This document shows positions 52,978 to 62,669 of a DNA stretch of 64,000 nucleotides, one piece after another. Under the pieces are notes generated by a model. That model made no database searches and had not been told where the DNA came from. It was given only the letters and a program-made list of their open reading frames with translations. How positions within the stretch are numbered: the stretch's first letter is position 1; each line of letters opens with the position of its first letter. This DNA comes from Millisia brevis NBRC 105863 (lineage in GTDB: Bacteria; Actinomycetota; Actinomycetes; Mycobacteriales; Mycobacteriaceae): assembly GCF_001552615.1 (NCBI RefSeq), contig NZ_BCRN01000002.1, positions 186,001 through 250,000 of the forward strand. The letters run 5' to 3'. A program made the position numbers and the translations under genes.

Positions 52978-54795
52978 CTACCGATCGTCGGAGCTCGCGG
53001 GGGCCGCGTCGCCTCCCTCGCCGGCGGCACGCCGTTCCTTGGGCTTGGCGTCGATCCCGCTCTCCTTGCGTTGCGCCGCCGTGATCTCCGCCGGGGCGCC
53101 GGTCAACGGGTCGACACCGCCGCCGGACTTCGGGAAGGCGATCACGTCGCGGATCGAGTCCGTCCCGGACAGCAGCGCGCAGATGCGGTCCCACCCGAAG
53201 GCGATTCCGCCGTGCGGCGGCGGGCCGTAGGCGAAGGCGTCGAGGAAGAAGCCGAACTGGGCACGGGCCTGCTCGTTGTCGATGCCCATCATCGCGAAGA
53301 CCCGTTCCTGCACCTCGCGGCTGTGGATACGGATGCTGCCGCCGCCGATCTCGTTGCCGTTGCAGACGATGTCGTAGGCGTAGGCCAACGCGGAGCCGGG
53401 ATCGGTATCGAAGGTGTCGATGCTGTCCGGGTTCGGGGAGGTGAAGGCGTGGTGGACCGCCGTCCACGCCCCCTCACCGACGGCGACGTCGCCCGCGGCG
53501 GTCGCCTCGTCGGCCGGCTCGAACAGCGGGAAGTCGACGATCCACACGAATGCCCACGCCGATTCGTCGATCAGGCCGCACCGCTTGGCGATCTCGACGC
53601 GCGCGGCGCCGAGCAGGGCGCGCTGCGCCTTGACCGGTCCCGCCGCGAAGAAGACACAGTCACCGGGAGCCGCGCCCACGTGCTTGACCAGGCCTTCGCG
53701 CTCGGCCTCGGACAGGTTCTTGGCGACCGGGCCCGACAGCGTGCCGTCGTCGCCGACCAGCACATACGCCAGACCGCGCGCGCCGCGCTGCTTGGCCCAG
53801 TCCTGCCAGCCGTCGAGGGTGCGCCGGGGCTGCGAGGCACCGCCCGGCATGACCACCGCACCGACGTAGGGGGCCTGGAAGACGCGGAACGGGGTGTCGG
53901 AGAAGTACTCGGTGCAGTCGACCAGTTCGACGTCGAAGCGCAGGTCCGGCTTGTCGCTGCCGTAGCGGCGCATCGCCTCGGCGTAGGTCATCCGCGGGAT
54001 CGGCGTCGACAGGTGGTAGCCGATCACCTTCCAGACCGCGGTGAGGATCTCCTCGGCCAGCAGCAGGATGTCGTCCTGGGTGACGAAGCTCATCTCGATG
54101 TCGAGCTGCGTGAACTCCGGCTGCCGGTCGGCGCGGAAGTCCTCGTCGCGGTAGCAGCGCGCCATCTGGTAGTAGCGCTCGATGCCACCGACCATCAGCA
54201 GCTGCTTGAACAGCTGCGGGCTCTGCGGGAGCGCGTAGAACTCGCCCGGCTGCAGGCGGGCGGGGACGACGAAGTCGCGGGCACCCTCCGGCGTGGAACG
54301 GGTCAGCGTCGGGGTCTCGACCTCGACGAACTCGTGGTGGCCGAGGACCGAGCGAGCGGCGGCGGTCAGCTTGGAGCGCAACCGGATCGCCTTGGCCGGG
54401 CCGGGGCGGCGCAGGTCGAGGTAGCGGTACTTCAACCGCGGCTCCTCGCCGGGCTGCTCGTCCAACTGGAAGGGCAGCGGGGCGGACTCGGAGAAGACCT
54501 CCAGGACGGCTGCCTCGACCTCGACCTCACCGGTCGGGATCTCCGGGTTGTCGTTGCCCTCGGGCCGGCTCTCGACCAGGCCGGTGATCTTGATGCAGTA
54601 CTCGACACGCAGGCGGTGGGCCGCCTCGGCGACCGCCCCCTCGCGGAAGACCACCTGCACCACACCGGAGGCATCGCGCAGATCGATGAAAACCACGCCG
54701 CCGTGATCGCGGCGACGCGCCACCCATCCGGTCAGCGTGACCTCACTGCCGACGTTCTCGGAGCGCAGGGCTCCGGCCAGGTGAGTGCGCAGCAC
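52978..54795 (-). CDS. aspS: Aspartate-tRNA ligase (bacterial type)
   Basis: About 605 residues. N-terminal OB-fold anticodon-binding domain ([20 protein letters not shown]), class II core with motif 2 ([20 protein letters not shown]), the large GAD insertion characteristic of bacterial AspRS, and motif 3 ([16 protein letters not shown]). A charged C-terminal tail ([13 protein letters not shown]...) follows. I placed the start at the GTG at 54795, with GGAAGGA six bases upstream and V-L-R-T-H-L-A-G opening the domain; the long open frame upstream is antisense to the metallopeptidase gene. Whether it also charges tRNA-Asn cannot be decided from this window alone. Confidence 0.97.
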   Translation of the reverse strand: MLRTHLAGALRSENVGSEVTLTGWVARRRDHGGVVFIDLRDASGVVQVVFREGAVAEAAHRLRVEYCIKITGLVESRPEGNDNPEIPTGEVEVEAAVLEVFSESAPLPFQLDEQPGEEPRLKYRYLDLRRPGPAKAIRLRSKLTAAARSVLGHHEFVEVETPTLTRSTPEGARDFVVPARLQPGEFYALPQSPQLFKQLLMVGGIERYYQMARCYRDEDFRADRQPEFTQLDIEMSFVTQDDILLLAEEILTAVWKVIGYHLSTPIPRMTYAEAMRRYGSDKPDLRFDVELVDCTEYFSDTPFRVFQAPYVGAVVMPGGASQPRRTLDGWQDWAKQRGARGLAYVLVGDDGTLSGPVAKNLSEAEREGLVKHVGAAPGDCVFFAAGPVKAQRALLGAARVEIAKRCGLIDESAWAFVWIVDFPLFEPADEATAAGDVAVGEGAWTAVHHAFTSPNPDSIDTFDTDPGSALAYAYDIVCNGNEIGGGSIRIHSREVQERVFAMMGIDNEQARAQFGFFLDAFAYGPPPHGGIAFGWDRICALLSGTDSIRDVIAFPKSGGGVDPLTGAPAEITAAQRKESGIDAKPKERRAAGEGGDAAPASSDDR

Positions 54796-54972
54796 GATGG
54801 TCCTTCCGGGTCGAGAGACATTCGGGTCGGGAATGTTCGGTGTTGTCGACCCCGTTCGCGACCGACCGATACCGCCCGGTGACCGCGAGACCGGTCGACA
54901 ATTGATCACGATCCTACGAGGACGCGCACCATGCTCCGAACGCGACGGGGTCGGCCATGCGAAGCTACCGCC

Positions 54973-55884
54973 ATGACGTTTCGCGAAGGCGCGCAAATCG
55001 ACCCCAATCGGGCGCGGCGCGGCGGTGGGGGGACCGGCGGTCGAATCGCCCTGGGCGGTGGCGCCGGCGGCCTGATCGTGCTGGTCCTGGCGCTGCTGTT
55101 CGGTGGCAACCCGGCCGACTTCCTCGGCGCGGGAACCACGGACAACAGCTCCTCGAATTCGGGCCAGGGCGCCGGCTGCACAGGCGGCGCCACCGAGGCG
55201 AATACCGACGTCGACTGCCGGATCAACGCGACCGCCGTCAGCCTCGACCAGGTCTGGGGCACCCAGCTGACGCGGCAGACCGGGGTGAATTACACCCAAC
55301 CGCAGGTCGTGCTGTTCACCGGATCGGTCTCGACCGCCTGCGGAAATGCCACCAGCGAGGTCGGCCCGTTCTACTGCCCGGCGGACCAGACGACCTATTT
55401 CGACACCAGCTTCTTCCAGGTGCTGACCGACCGGTTCGGTGCCAGCGGTGGCCCCCTCGCCCAGATGTACGTCGTGGCGCACGAATTCGGCCACCACATC
55501 CAGAACCAGCTCGGCGATCTCGGCCGCGCTCAGAGCGATCCGCGCGGCCCGGAGTCCGGCGCGGTGCGCGTGGAGTTGCAGGCGGACTGCTACGCGGGTA
55601 TCTGGGCGCGCTACGCCGCGACCGAGCGGGGTCCGAACAACTCGGAACCGTTGCTGCAGCCGCTGACCCAGCAGGACATCTCCGATGCCCTGTCCGCGGC
55701 AGCGTCGGTCGGGGACGACCGCATCCAGCAGGCCTCGACGGGCCGGGTGAACCCGGAGGGCTGGACGCACGGCTCCTCGGAGCAGCGTCAGAAGTGGTTC
55801 GCCTCGGGATACAACACCGGCCAGATCTCCGGCTGCGATACCTTCACCGCCACCGATCTGGACAACCCGCCCGGCCTGCGCTGA
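54973..55884 (+). CDS. Membrane-anchored neutral zinc metallopeptidase (YpfJ/KPN_02809 family)
   Basis: About 303 residues. A short Gly/Arg-rich cytosolic part ([20 protein letters not shown]), one membrane helix (about 23-45, ending [12 protein letters not shown]), then an extracytoplasmic domain with the zinc motif HEFGHH (170-175), [14 protein letters not shown] (third ligand region) and two conserved Cys pairs. The physiological target is unknown. The ATG at 54973 matches the family start; an ATG 14 codons upstream is less likely. It diverges from aspS, as its homologue lies close to aspS in M. tuberculosis (Rv2575). Confidence 0.92.
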   Translation: MTFREGAQIDPNRARRGGGGTGGRIALGGGAGGLIVLVLALLFGGNPADFLGAGTTDNSSSNSGQGAGCTGGATEANTDVDCRINATAVSLDQVWGTQLTRQTGVNYTQPQVVLFTGSVSTACGNATSEVGPFYCPADQTTYFDTSFFQVLTDRFGASGGPLAQMYVVAHEFGHHIQNQLGDLGRAQSDPRGPESGAVRVELQADCYAGIWARYAATERGPNNSEPLLQPLTQQDISDALSAAASVGDDRIQQASTGRVNPEGWTHGSSEQRQKWFASGYNTGQISGCDTFTATDLDNPPGLR

Positions 55885-55978
55885 CCGGCGGTTCCGTCGG
55901 ATCGCCCGGCCGCACCGGGCTCCCCGGTCGCCGACCACATCGGTCATCACCACATCGGCCATCACCGCGGCGGCCACG

Positions 55979-57007
55979 TCAGAAGAGTGTCGGCGCGGGC
56001 GCGGGGGCGAGTGCAACAGCCCCCGCGCTCGCCGGCACGCTCACCGGCCGCACCGGCGCGGGCGACGATTCGAAGACGACGTCCCGTCGCGCTGCGTCGG
56101 CCCGGTCGGCGAGCCAGTCTCGGTATTCGGCACTCACATAGCCGCCGCGCCCGTACAGCCGCTGATAGCGACCGACCAGGGCGGGATGCTCGCGGCCGAG
56201 CCACTCCAGGAACCAGCCGCGGGTGCTGCCGCGCAGGTGCAGGGGGATGACGGTGACGCCGGTGGCGCCCGCGTCGGCCAACGAGGCGAACATCGCGCGC
56301 AGGTGGTCACGCCCGTCGGTCAGATACGGGATCACCGGGGCGACCAGTACCTGGCAGCCGAAACCGGCATCGCGGATCGACCGGATCAACGCCAGCCGGG
56401 CGGCCGGACTCGGCGCGCCCGGGTCGAGCGCCCGCTGGGTCGCCTCGTCGTGGAAGGCTAGGCTGACCGCCAGGCTGACCGGCACCTCGCGGGCCGCGGC
56501 GCTCAGCAACGGTAGATCCCGCCGCAACAGCGTTCCCTTGGTGAGGATCGACATCGGCGTCCGCGACTCCGCCAGAGCGCGAATGATCCCCGGCATCAGC
56601 CGGTATCGCCCCTCGGCGCGCTGATAGGGGTCGGTATTGGTACCCAACGCCACCGACTCCCTCCCCCAACTGCGGCGCCGCAATTCCTTGCGCAGCACCG
56701 CACCGACGTTCACCTTGACCACGATCTGCGTGTCGAAGTCCGTACCCGCGTCGAGATCGAGATACTCGTGCGTCGGGCGCGCGAAGCAATAGCGGCACGC
56801 ATGGGTGCACCCACGCATCGGGTTGACCGTCCACCGGAAGTTCATCGGTGACGGCTCCGGCACATGGTTGAGCGCGCTCTTGCACAACACCTCGTGGAAG
56901 GTGATGCCCTCGAACTCCGGAGTGCGTACCGTCCGGAGTACGCCGTCACGTTCGAACCCCGGCAACGCGCCGTCGGCCACCGCGAGCCCTTGTCCCTGCC
57001 ATCGCAC
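55979..57007 (-). CDS. Rv2578c-type radical SAM protein
   Basis: About 342 residues. The cluster motif is C67-THA-C71-RY-C74 (CX3CX2C, typical of the SplB-like/COG1533 branch), followed by [28 protein letters not shown] and [16 protein letters not shown]. The N-terminus contains [19 protein letters not shown]1533 includes DNA-repair photoproduct lyases and uncharacterised members; the target is unknown. I chose the GTG at 57007 (R-W-Q-G-Q), which aligns with the family start; the open frame upstream runs through the promoter. An SOS box lies 9-24 bases upstream, which points to a role in the DNA-damage response. The tail is Ala/Pro-rich. Confidence 0.9.
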   Translation of the reverse strand: MRWQGQGLAVADGALPGFERDGVLRTVRTPEFEGITFHEVLCKSALNHVPEPSPMNFRWTVNPMRGCTHACRYCFARPTHEYLDLDAGTDFDTQIVVKVNVGAVLRKELRRRSWGRESVALGTNTDPYQRAEGRYRLMPGIIRALAESRTPMSILTKGTLLRRDLPLLSAAAREVPVSLAVSLAFHDEATQRALDPGAPSPAARLALIRSIRDAGFGCQVLVAPVIPYLTDGRDHLRAMFASLADAGATGVTVIPLHLRGSTRGWFLEWLGREHPALVGRYQRLYGRGGYVSAEYRDWLADRADAARRDVVFESSPAPVRPVSVPASAGAVALAPAPAPTLF

Positions 57008-57730
57008 GGGACAATGCGAACATATGTTCGACTCGCTGTCAATCGGCCGTCCGCGCAGCGACATCGGCCCGCGCCCCGGGCGACGGCCGTCGAGCACGCC
57101 CGGACGTGCGGTGCGGCAGTCCTCCCGACCGCGAATGCGACGCCGGCGCCGGTCCGGGCGCGCGGTACCGACCCCCGGCCCGCTCGACATCCCGCGAACC
57201 CGCCGCGGCGACCGGTCCGCACCGGCAACGACCCATGCCCGCCGGCACGATCACGCATTCACCGGACCGCTCCCCCGGATGACGACGGCCGGAATACTCC
57301 GAGTTCCCGTCGACGCCGCACGACACGTGCGAATTAGTTCGCCCCGGGTTCGAACACGCGCGGATAATTCGGTGATCCGTCCGCTTCTCGCACCCGCTCG
57401 ATGGAATTCGGGATATCGGAATGATCTTGATCGAATACGCATCACGCGGCTTGGATCTCGATAACCCAGTAGGCCTATTCACGACATATTCGGACATCCC
57501 AACAATTGCCGGCTATTAGTTGGCAATACCCGACGTGAAGTAGGACACAATTCACCCTCCACATTCGCCCATACGGACCGATTGGTCTTACGTTGCTTCT
57601 CAACACGACGCGGCGGCAGGGGAGCCGAATTCCGCATCGTGCGTGGCCGCCCATCTCGCTCGCGGCCGTCCTGCACAGCACATGTCCGCCGACGGGGACG
57701 GCGGATGCCTTGTCGCACCAGGGGGATTGA
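57008..57730. other. Long divergent intergenic region, no convincing gene
   Basis: 723 bases between the radical SAM gene and the polysaccharide synthase gene. From about 57300 to 57600 the base composition is clearly lower in GC than the rest of the window (for example AATTGCCGGCTATTAGTTGG around 57504-57523). A short inverted repeat ATTGCC...GGCAAT spans 57505-57527. Open frames here have shadow-type composition. The region probably holds a complex promoter or a long leader for the synthase gene. Confidence 0.6.
57016..57031 (-). promoter_or_regulatory. LexA (SOS) box of the mycobacterial type
   Basis: On the minus strand TCGAACATATGTTCGC, matching the mycobacterial/actinobacterial LexA consensus TCGAAC-N4-GTTCGA at 11 of 12 fixed positions. 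A TTGACA hexamer lies just upstream (57042-57037), so LexA would cover the promoter of the radical SAM gene. Confidence 0.88.
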
Positions 57731-60700
57731 GTGAGTTTGAATCTGTCCGGGATTCGCCCGGAAACCGAGGCACCGAACTGCCCGGCACCACCCAGCGATA
57801 CCGAGAAGTACTGGTATATGGGTCGCCAGCATCGGTGGCTGCTACTGGCACAAGCACTTTCGTTCGCCATGATCGCCTATTCGATCGCGCGGTTCGCGAC
57901 CGCCGATACCCGACTGCTGCTCTTCCTGCTGCCGATGTCGCTCTACGCGATCACCCTGCTGATCTCGCTGAGCTCCAGCGCCCGACCCAAGCGGACCAGC
58001 CTGAGGGACCACGAATATCGCGTTGCCACTTGGCGTCCCACGATCATGCCGAGCGTCGACGTCTTCTTGCCCTCCGCCGGCGAGCCGCTGGAGATCCTGC
58101 GCAATACCTACCGGCACGTGGCCGAACTCGACTACGACGGACCACTGACGGTGCACGTCCTCGACGACAGCGCACGCAGCGAGGTCGAACTGCTCGCCGA
58201 GCGGTTCGGGTTCATCTACCACACCCGCCCGGACCGCGGCCGCCTCAAGAAGGCCGGCAATCTGCGCTACGGCTACGAACACAGCAGCGGCGACTACATT
58301 CTGGTGCTGGACGCCGATTTTGTGCCACGGTCGGACGCCCTGCAGAATATGCTGCCCTACTTCGACGACGGCGATGCCGGCATCGTGCAGACCCCGCAAT
58401 TCTTCGACACCCACGGATCGATGAACTGGCTGCAACGATGCGCCGGCGCCACCCAGGAACTGTTCTACCGGTGGATCCAGCCGAGCCGGGACCGCGCCCG
58501 CGCGGCGATCTGCGTGGGTACCTGCGCGCTGTACAGCAGGGCCGCGCTCAACCGGTCCGGCGGCTTCGCCCAGATCGGACACAGCGAGGACGTGCACACC
58601 GGCGTCAATCTGATGAAGGTCGGCTATCACGTCCGGTACGTCCCGGTCCTGGTGACCAAGGGACTCTGCCCGGACACCGTCTCCGGCTTCCTCAACCAGC
58701 AATACCGTTGGTGCACAGGAAGTATGAGCCTACTTGCGGACCGCCGGTTCCACGGTGCGAAGCATATCGGCTTCCACCAGCGGCTCTGCTTCTGGGCGGG
58801 CTTCCTGTACTACATCTCGACCGCCCTCAACGCCTTCATCGCCCCCCTGCCCGCCCTGGCGATGCTCTACTTCCTGCCCGGCTGGGTCGAGCCGATCAAC
58901 TCGATCTGGCTGGTCGGAGCGCTGCTGCTGTGGTTCGTCATCCTGCCGCTGACCATGCGCGGCCGGTGGCGCGCGGACGTGCTGCGCGTCCAGGTGCTCT
59001 ACTCGTTCGCGCACGCGGTCGCGATCGTGCACATCCTGACCGGCAGCACCAAGGAATGGGTGGCGACCGGCGCCGCCAATACGCGCAGCACCCCGCTCTC
59101 GGTGACGATCGGGCGAACCGTCAAGATCTATGTGGCGGTGACGTATTCGCTGATCTGGATCGGCCTGATCCTCGGCGTCCTCAACTACGGGATCGAGCGC
59201 TTCTGGGCGATGGTGCTGCTCGGCGTCCTCGCCACCTGGGTACACCTGCCGTTGCTGTTCATGCCGATCGGCTCGACCGCTCGCGTCCCGCTGCGCGACT
59301 GGCGCCCGCAGTTGTGGCGGCGTCGCTCGGCGACGGCACCCGTTCCGGGAGCGTCGATTCGGCCGCCTGCCGGGATGGTTCCGGAGGCCTCCGGGCCGCG
59401 CCATTTCCGTCCGGATATCCAGGGATTGCGCACCGTCGCGGTCCTGTTGGTCGTGCTCTACCACGCCGGGGTCCCCGGAATCACCGGCGGCTACGTCGGC
59501 GTCGACGTCTTCTTCGTCATCAGCGGCTTCCTGATCACCGGGCATCTGCTGCGGGAGATGCACCAGCACGGTCGAATCTCGTTGAGCGCCTTCTATACCA
59601 ACCGCATCCGGCGACTGATTCCACCGGCGATCGTCGTGCTGGTCGCCACCCTGGTGCTCGCGCGGCTGTTCGGATCGCTCTTCCAGTTCCGCACGATCGC
59701 CCTCGACGCGGTCTTTGCCTCGCTCTACGGGCTCAACTACCGGTTGGCCCTGCAGGGCGTGAACTACCAGCAGGCCGACGGACCGGAGTCCCCGCTGCAG
59801 CACTTCTGGTCCCTCGGCGTCGAGGAACAGTTCTACCTGATCTGGCCGGCGCTGATCGTGCTGTGCCTGGTGGTGACCCGCCGCCGACTCGGCCGGACGT
59901 TGCCGCTGGTGGCGGGGCTGCTCGCGGTGGTGATCGCCTACTCGCTGTGGGCCTCGATCACCGTGACGGCCACCAACGCGCCGATGGCGTATTTCTCGCT
60001 GCACACCCGCGCCTGGGAGCTCGGTATCGGCGCGGTCCTGGCATTGGCGGCCGGCCGCCTGGCCACGCTGGGGCGGCGCGTCACGACACCGCTCGGCTGG
60101 ATCGGCATGATCGCGATCCTCTTGTCCGGCCTGGCGTTCACCGACGCGACACCGTTCCCCGGCTACCACGCCCTGCTGCCCGTCCTGGGTACGGCGATGG
60201 TGATCGCCGCGGGATGCGCGATGCCGGGTCGAGGCTCGGTCGAGACCGTCCTCGACCGCCGTTCCGTACAGGGCATCGGCGCCGTCTCCTACGGCTGGTA
60301 TCTGTGGCACTGGCCGCTGCTGATCATGGTGCCGATCATGTACGGCCGCGAGTTCAGCTGGCTCGAGAACGTGCAGGTCACGGTGATCGCGCTCTGGCTG
60401 GCGACCATCAGCTACTGGTTGATCGAGTCGCCGACCCGTCGCGCCGAGCTGCGCCGAAAAGTCTGGGGCCTCTTCGGTTTCGGATCGGCGGCGGCGCTGG
60501 CCGGGGCGGCGATGGCGATGGTCGTCGCCCTGCCACCGCTGGTCGGCCAGGGCGCGGAGGCCTCGGTGACCGCGCTGGACGGCAATGTCGTCTCCGCGGT
60601 GCAACGCGCGGTGGCCTCGGGCACCCAGGTCAGTGCGGCTCCGTCGAATCTGACCCCGCCGTTGGACCAGGTCGCCAACGATCAGCCGGTCAGTACCCGC

Positions 60701-61411
60701 AACGGCTGCCATCTGGACTTCCTGATGACCATGCAGGGTCCCTGCGACTACGGCGACCGGGAGGCCGACCGTACCGCCGTTCTGGTCGGCGACTCGCACG
60801 CCCAGCAATGGCTACCCGGTCTCGATCGGGCCGCCGCGGAATCGGGGTGGAAGTTGGTGTCCTGGACCAAGGCGGCCTGCTCACTGGCCGATATGGAGAC
60901 CTACAGCCCCGAACTCAAACGCCGATTCACCGAGTGCGAGACCTGGCGTCAGGAGATCGTCGACCGGATCATCGCGCTGCGGCCGGCGGTGGTGATCGTC
61001 AGTCAGTCGAATTCGGTCCCCGGCACCTCGATCACCAGTGTGCAGTGGGCCGACCGGACCGCGACCACGATGAGCAGATTCGTCGAGGCGGGCATTCCGG
61101 TGGCGTATATCGGTGACACACCGGTGCACGAGAACGACGTTCCCGAATGTCTGTCCCGCAATCTCGACGATGTGGGAGCCTGCAACCTGCCCCGCACCAA
61201 GACGGAGGCCTATCCGGGTCGCGGTCAGGCGGTGACCCAGGCGATGACGGCGATGAACATTCCGGTGGTCGATCCGACGGACTGGTTCTGCACCGCGGTG
61301 GACTGCCCGCCGGTTATCGGTAACCTGTTGGTGTACCGGGATGATTCGCATATCTCGACGTCGTACGCCTACTACCTGGCACCATTGTTGACCGGCATAC
61401 TCCCGCAGTGA
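57731..61411 (+). CDS. Fused GT2 polysaccharide synthase / acyltransferase-3 / SGNH protein
   Basis: A protein of 1226 residues. Part one (about 30-525): cellulose-synthase-like GT2 with two N-terminal helices, Asp pair in VLDDS (145-146), DAD (194-196), SED (285-287) and QQYRW (Q323, R326, W327), then about six helices; this is the processive beta-glycan synthase pattern. Part two (about 558-925): acyltransferase-3 (OafA-like) with FRPDIQGLRTVAVLLVVLYH (His578) and GYVGVDVFFVISGFLI, about ten helices. Part three (about 1010-1226): extracytoplasmic SGNH domain with GDSH (1020-1023) and DDSH (1204-1207). It should polymerise, export and acylate a glycan. The GTG start has GGGGG upstream. I know AT3-SGNH fusions and GT2 synthases separately, but not this threefold fusion. 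Confidence 0.93.
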   Translation: MSLNLSGIRPETEAPNCPAPPSDTEKYWYMGRQHRWLLLAQALSFAMIAYSIARFATADTRLLLFLLPMSLYAITLLISLSSSARPKRTSLRDHEYRVATWRPTIMPSVDVFLPSAGEPLEILRNTYRHVAELDYDGPLTVHVLDDSARSEVELLAERFGFIYHTRPDRGRLKKAGNLRYGYEHSSGDYILVLDADFVPRSDALQNMLPYFDDGDAGIVQTPQFFDTHGSMNWLQRCAGATQELFYRWIQPSRDRARAAICVGTCALYSRAALNRSGGFAQIGHSEDVHTGVNLMKVGYHVRYVPVLVTKGLCPDTVSGFLNQQYRWCTGSMSLLADRRFHGAKHIGFHQRLCFWAGFLYYISTALNAFIAPLPALAMLYFLPGWVEPINSIWLVGALLLWFVILPLTMRGRWRADVLRVQVLYSFAHAVAIVHILTGSTKEWVATGAANTRSTPLSVTIGRTVKIYVAVTYSLIWIGLILGVLNYGIERFWAMVLLGVLATWVHLPLLFMPIGSTARVPLRDWRPQLWRRRSATAPVPGASIRPPAGMVPEASGPRHFRPDIQGLRTVAVLLVVLYHAGVPGITGGYVGVDVFFVISGFLITGHLLREMHQHGRISLSAFYTNRIRRLIPPAIVVLVATLVLARLFGSLFQFRTIALDAVFASLYGLNYRLALQGVNYQQADGPESPLQHFWSLGVEEQFYLIWPALIVLCLVVTRRRLGRTLPLVAGLLAVVIAYSLWASITVTATNAPMAYFSLHTRAWELGIGAVLALAAGRLATLGRRVTTPLGWIGMIAILLSGLAFTDATPFPGYHALLPVLGTAMVIAAGCAMPGRGSVETVLDRRSVQGIGAVSYGWYLWHWPLLIMVPIMYGREFSWLENVQVTVIALWLATISYWLIESPTRRAELRRKVWGLFGFGSAAALAGAAMAMVVALPPLVGQGAEASVTALDGNVVSAVQRAVASGTQVSAAPSNLTPPLDQVANDQPVSTRNGCHLDFLMTMQGPCDYGDREADRTAVLVGDSHAQQWLPGLDRAAAESGWKLVSWTKAACSLADMETYSPELKRRFTECETWRQEIVDRIIALRPAVVIVSQSNSVPGTSITSVQWADRTATTMSRFVEAGIPVAYIGDTPVHENDVPECLSRNLDDVGACNLPRTKTEAYPGRGQAVTQAMTAMNIPVVDPTDWFCTAVDCPPVIGNLLVYRDDSHISTSYAYYLAPLLTGILPQ

Positions 61412-61421
61412 TCGGAGCCCT

Positions 61422-62462
61422 GTGACACCACCGCGCCGACCGGGAAGGTCCGTGAGCAGACGAGCCTTCCTGGTCGGCGCGGCGGCGGTGGCCGTCGGCG
61501 GCGGCAGCGCCGCGCTGGCCCTCGGCGAGGGGGCCACCTCGTGGGGCACCGATCCACCGGATCGACCGTGGTTGGGTCTGTTCGTTCCCGGATCTCCGGC
61601 CGAGGCCGTACCGGTCGCGAATACCCTGAAACGATCCCCGTCGCTGCTCGGTTACTTCGTCAAACTCAATTCGAACTTCTCCGCCGATACTCTCCAACAT
61701 CTCGCCGCTCCCGGCACGATCCCGTATGTCACCCTGGAACCCTGGCTGTGGGAATTCCAATCCGGAGATCTGCCGCAGGAATTCTCCCTGCAGAATCTGC
61801 TCACCGGCAGCCGGGACGCCGATTTCCGCCGCATCGCCGAGGCGATCGCCGATTTCGGACGCCCGGTCTATCTGCGGATGGCCCACGAGATGAACGGCCA
61901 CTGGTATCCGTGGGCGGTCGGGCAGATCGGGAATACCGCCGGGCAATACATCGATCTGTGGCATCACGTGCGGGACATCTTCTCGATCGCACCGTCGATC
62001 CGTTGGGTGTGGGCCTGCGCTGGTACCCACAGCGTCCGCTCCTCCGCGCCGCCGATCGAGAACATGTGGCCCGGCGACGATCTGGTCGATCTCGCGGGCA
62101 CCACCGGCTACGGCTGGGACCACGACGCGACCGCCACCTATCAACCGACCTTCGACCGGCTGACCGCGATGACCGATCGCCCCTTCCTCATCGCGGAGAT
62201 GGGCGCCGACGGCGGCGTCAACGACGCGGGGGTCACCGGCACCGAATGGTTGGCGACCCTGCCCGCGTATCTGCAGGGCAACCCGCGCATTCGCGGACTC
62301 GTCTGGCACGACATCGGCCCCCAGCAACAGGCCACCGGCAACTACCGGCTCACCCAGCAGGCGGTCCTCGACGCCTTCAATACCGTCCTCGAGCAGACCC
62401 CGGTGATCGGCAACCCCGCCTGGTCGACGTCGGACGGCGCGGGCAATCCCGCGCTCGACTGA
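61422..62462 (+). CDS. Tat-exported GH26 (beta-mannanase-like) glycoside hydrolase
   Basis: About 346 residues. N-terminal twin-arginine signal: VSRRAFLVGAAAVAVGGGSA (about 11-30). The GH26 catalytic pair is visible: acid/base Glu156 in RMAHEMNGHWYPW and nucleophile Glu259 in FLIAEMGADGG. WVWACAGTHSVRS and LVWHDIG are further conserved barrel strands. GH26 enzymes cut beta-1,4-mannan or mixed-linkage beta-glucan. The gene starts ten bases after the synthase stop with GGAG upstream; another GTG at 61451 lies in frame just before the RR pair. The product probably trims or releases the polymer made by the upstream synthase. Confidence 0.9.
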   Translation: MTPPRRPGRSVSRRAFLVGAAAVAVGGGSAALALGEGATSWGTDPPDRPWLGLFVPGSPAEAVPVANTLKRSPSLLGYFVKLNSNFSADTLQHLAAPGTIPYVTLEPWLWEFQSGDLPQEFSLQNLLTGSRDADFRRIAEAIADFGRPVYLRMAHEMNGHWYPWAVGQIGNTAGQYIDLWHHVRDIFSIAPSIRWVWACAGTHSVRSSAPPIENMWPGDDLVDLAGTTGYGWDHDATATYQPTFDRLTAMTDRPFLIAEMGADGGVNDAGVTGTEWLATLPAYLQGNPRIRGLVWHDIGPQQQATGNYRLTQQAVLDAFNTVLEQTPVIGNPAWSTSDGAGNPALD

Positions 62463-62463
62463 C

Positions 62464-62588
62464 CGGCCCGGCCGTCGCCTTCCACCCGGCCCGGCCGTCG
62501 CCTTCCACCCGGCCCGGCCGTCGCCTTCCACCCGGCCCGGCCGTCGCCTTCCACCCGGCCCGGCCGTCGCCTTCCACCCGGCCCGGCC
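62464..62588. repeat. 23-bp perfect tandem repeat (5.4 copies)
   Basis: Five identical units starting CGGCCCGGCCGTCGCCTTCC (23 bases each) at 62464-62578 and a ten-base partial copy to 62588. It begins two bases after the GH26 stop. The unit is not a multiple of three and lies in no credible gene. It contains the GGCCCGGCC self-complementary block, so the array can form alternative stems. Confidence 0.97.
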
Positions 62589-62669
62589 CCACTCCCTAGG
62601 ATCGACCCGGCGGACACGCGGCCTTCGGCCCCGACGGTATGTCCGGCCATCGTCCGGGAGGAATGCGCG

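Noticed and set aside
55930-55975. Short 15-base repeats (ACCACATCGG twice) between the metallopeptidase and radical SAM genes
   Set aside because: Only two imperfect copies; probably chance slippage, too weak to report as an element.
57039-57497. Minus-strand frame of 152 codons in the long intergenic region
   Set aside because: Covers the SOS box and promoter region, begins in the lower-GC tract and has no recognisable domain or ribosome site.
58730-60808. Minus-strand frame of 692 codons antisense to the glycan synthase gene
   Set aside because: Gln/Arg/Asp-rich shadow composition and no domain.
57643-61116. Plus-strand frame of 1157 codons overlapping the glycan synthase gene
   Set aside because: Arg/Pro-rich product with no motifs; the other frame carries all three catalytic domains and a good start.
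62377-62592. Minus-strand frame with GWKATAGPG-type repeats
   Set aside because: The repeats come from the 23-bp tandem DNA array read in one of its frames; there is no start context and the frame runs into the GH26 gene.
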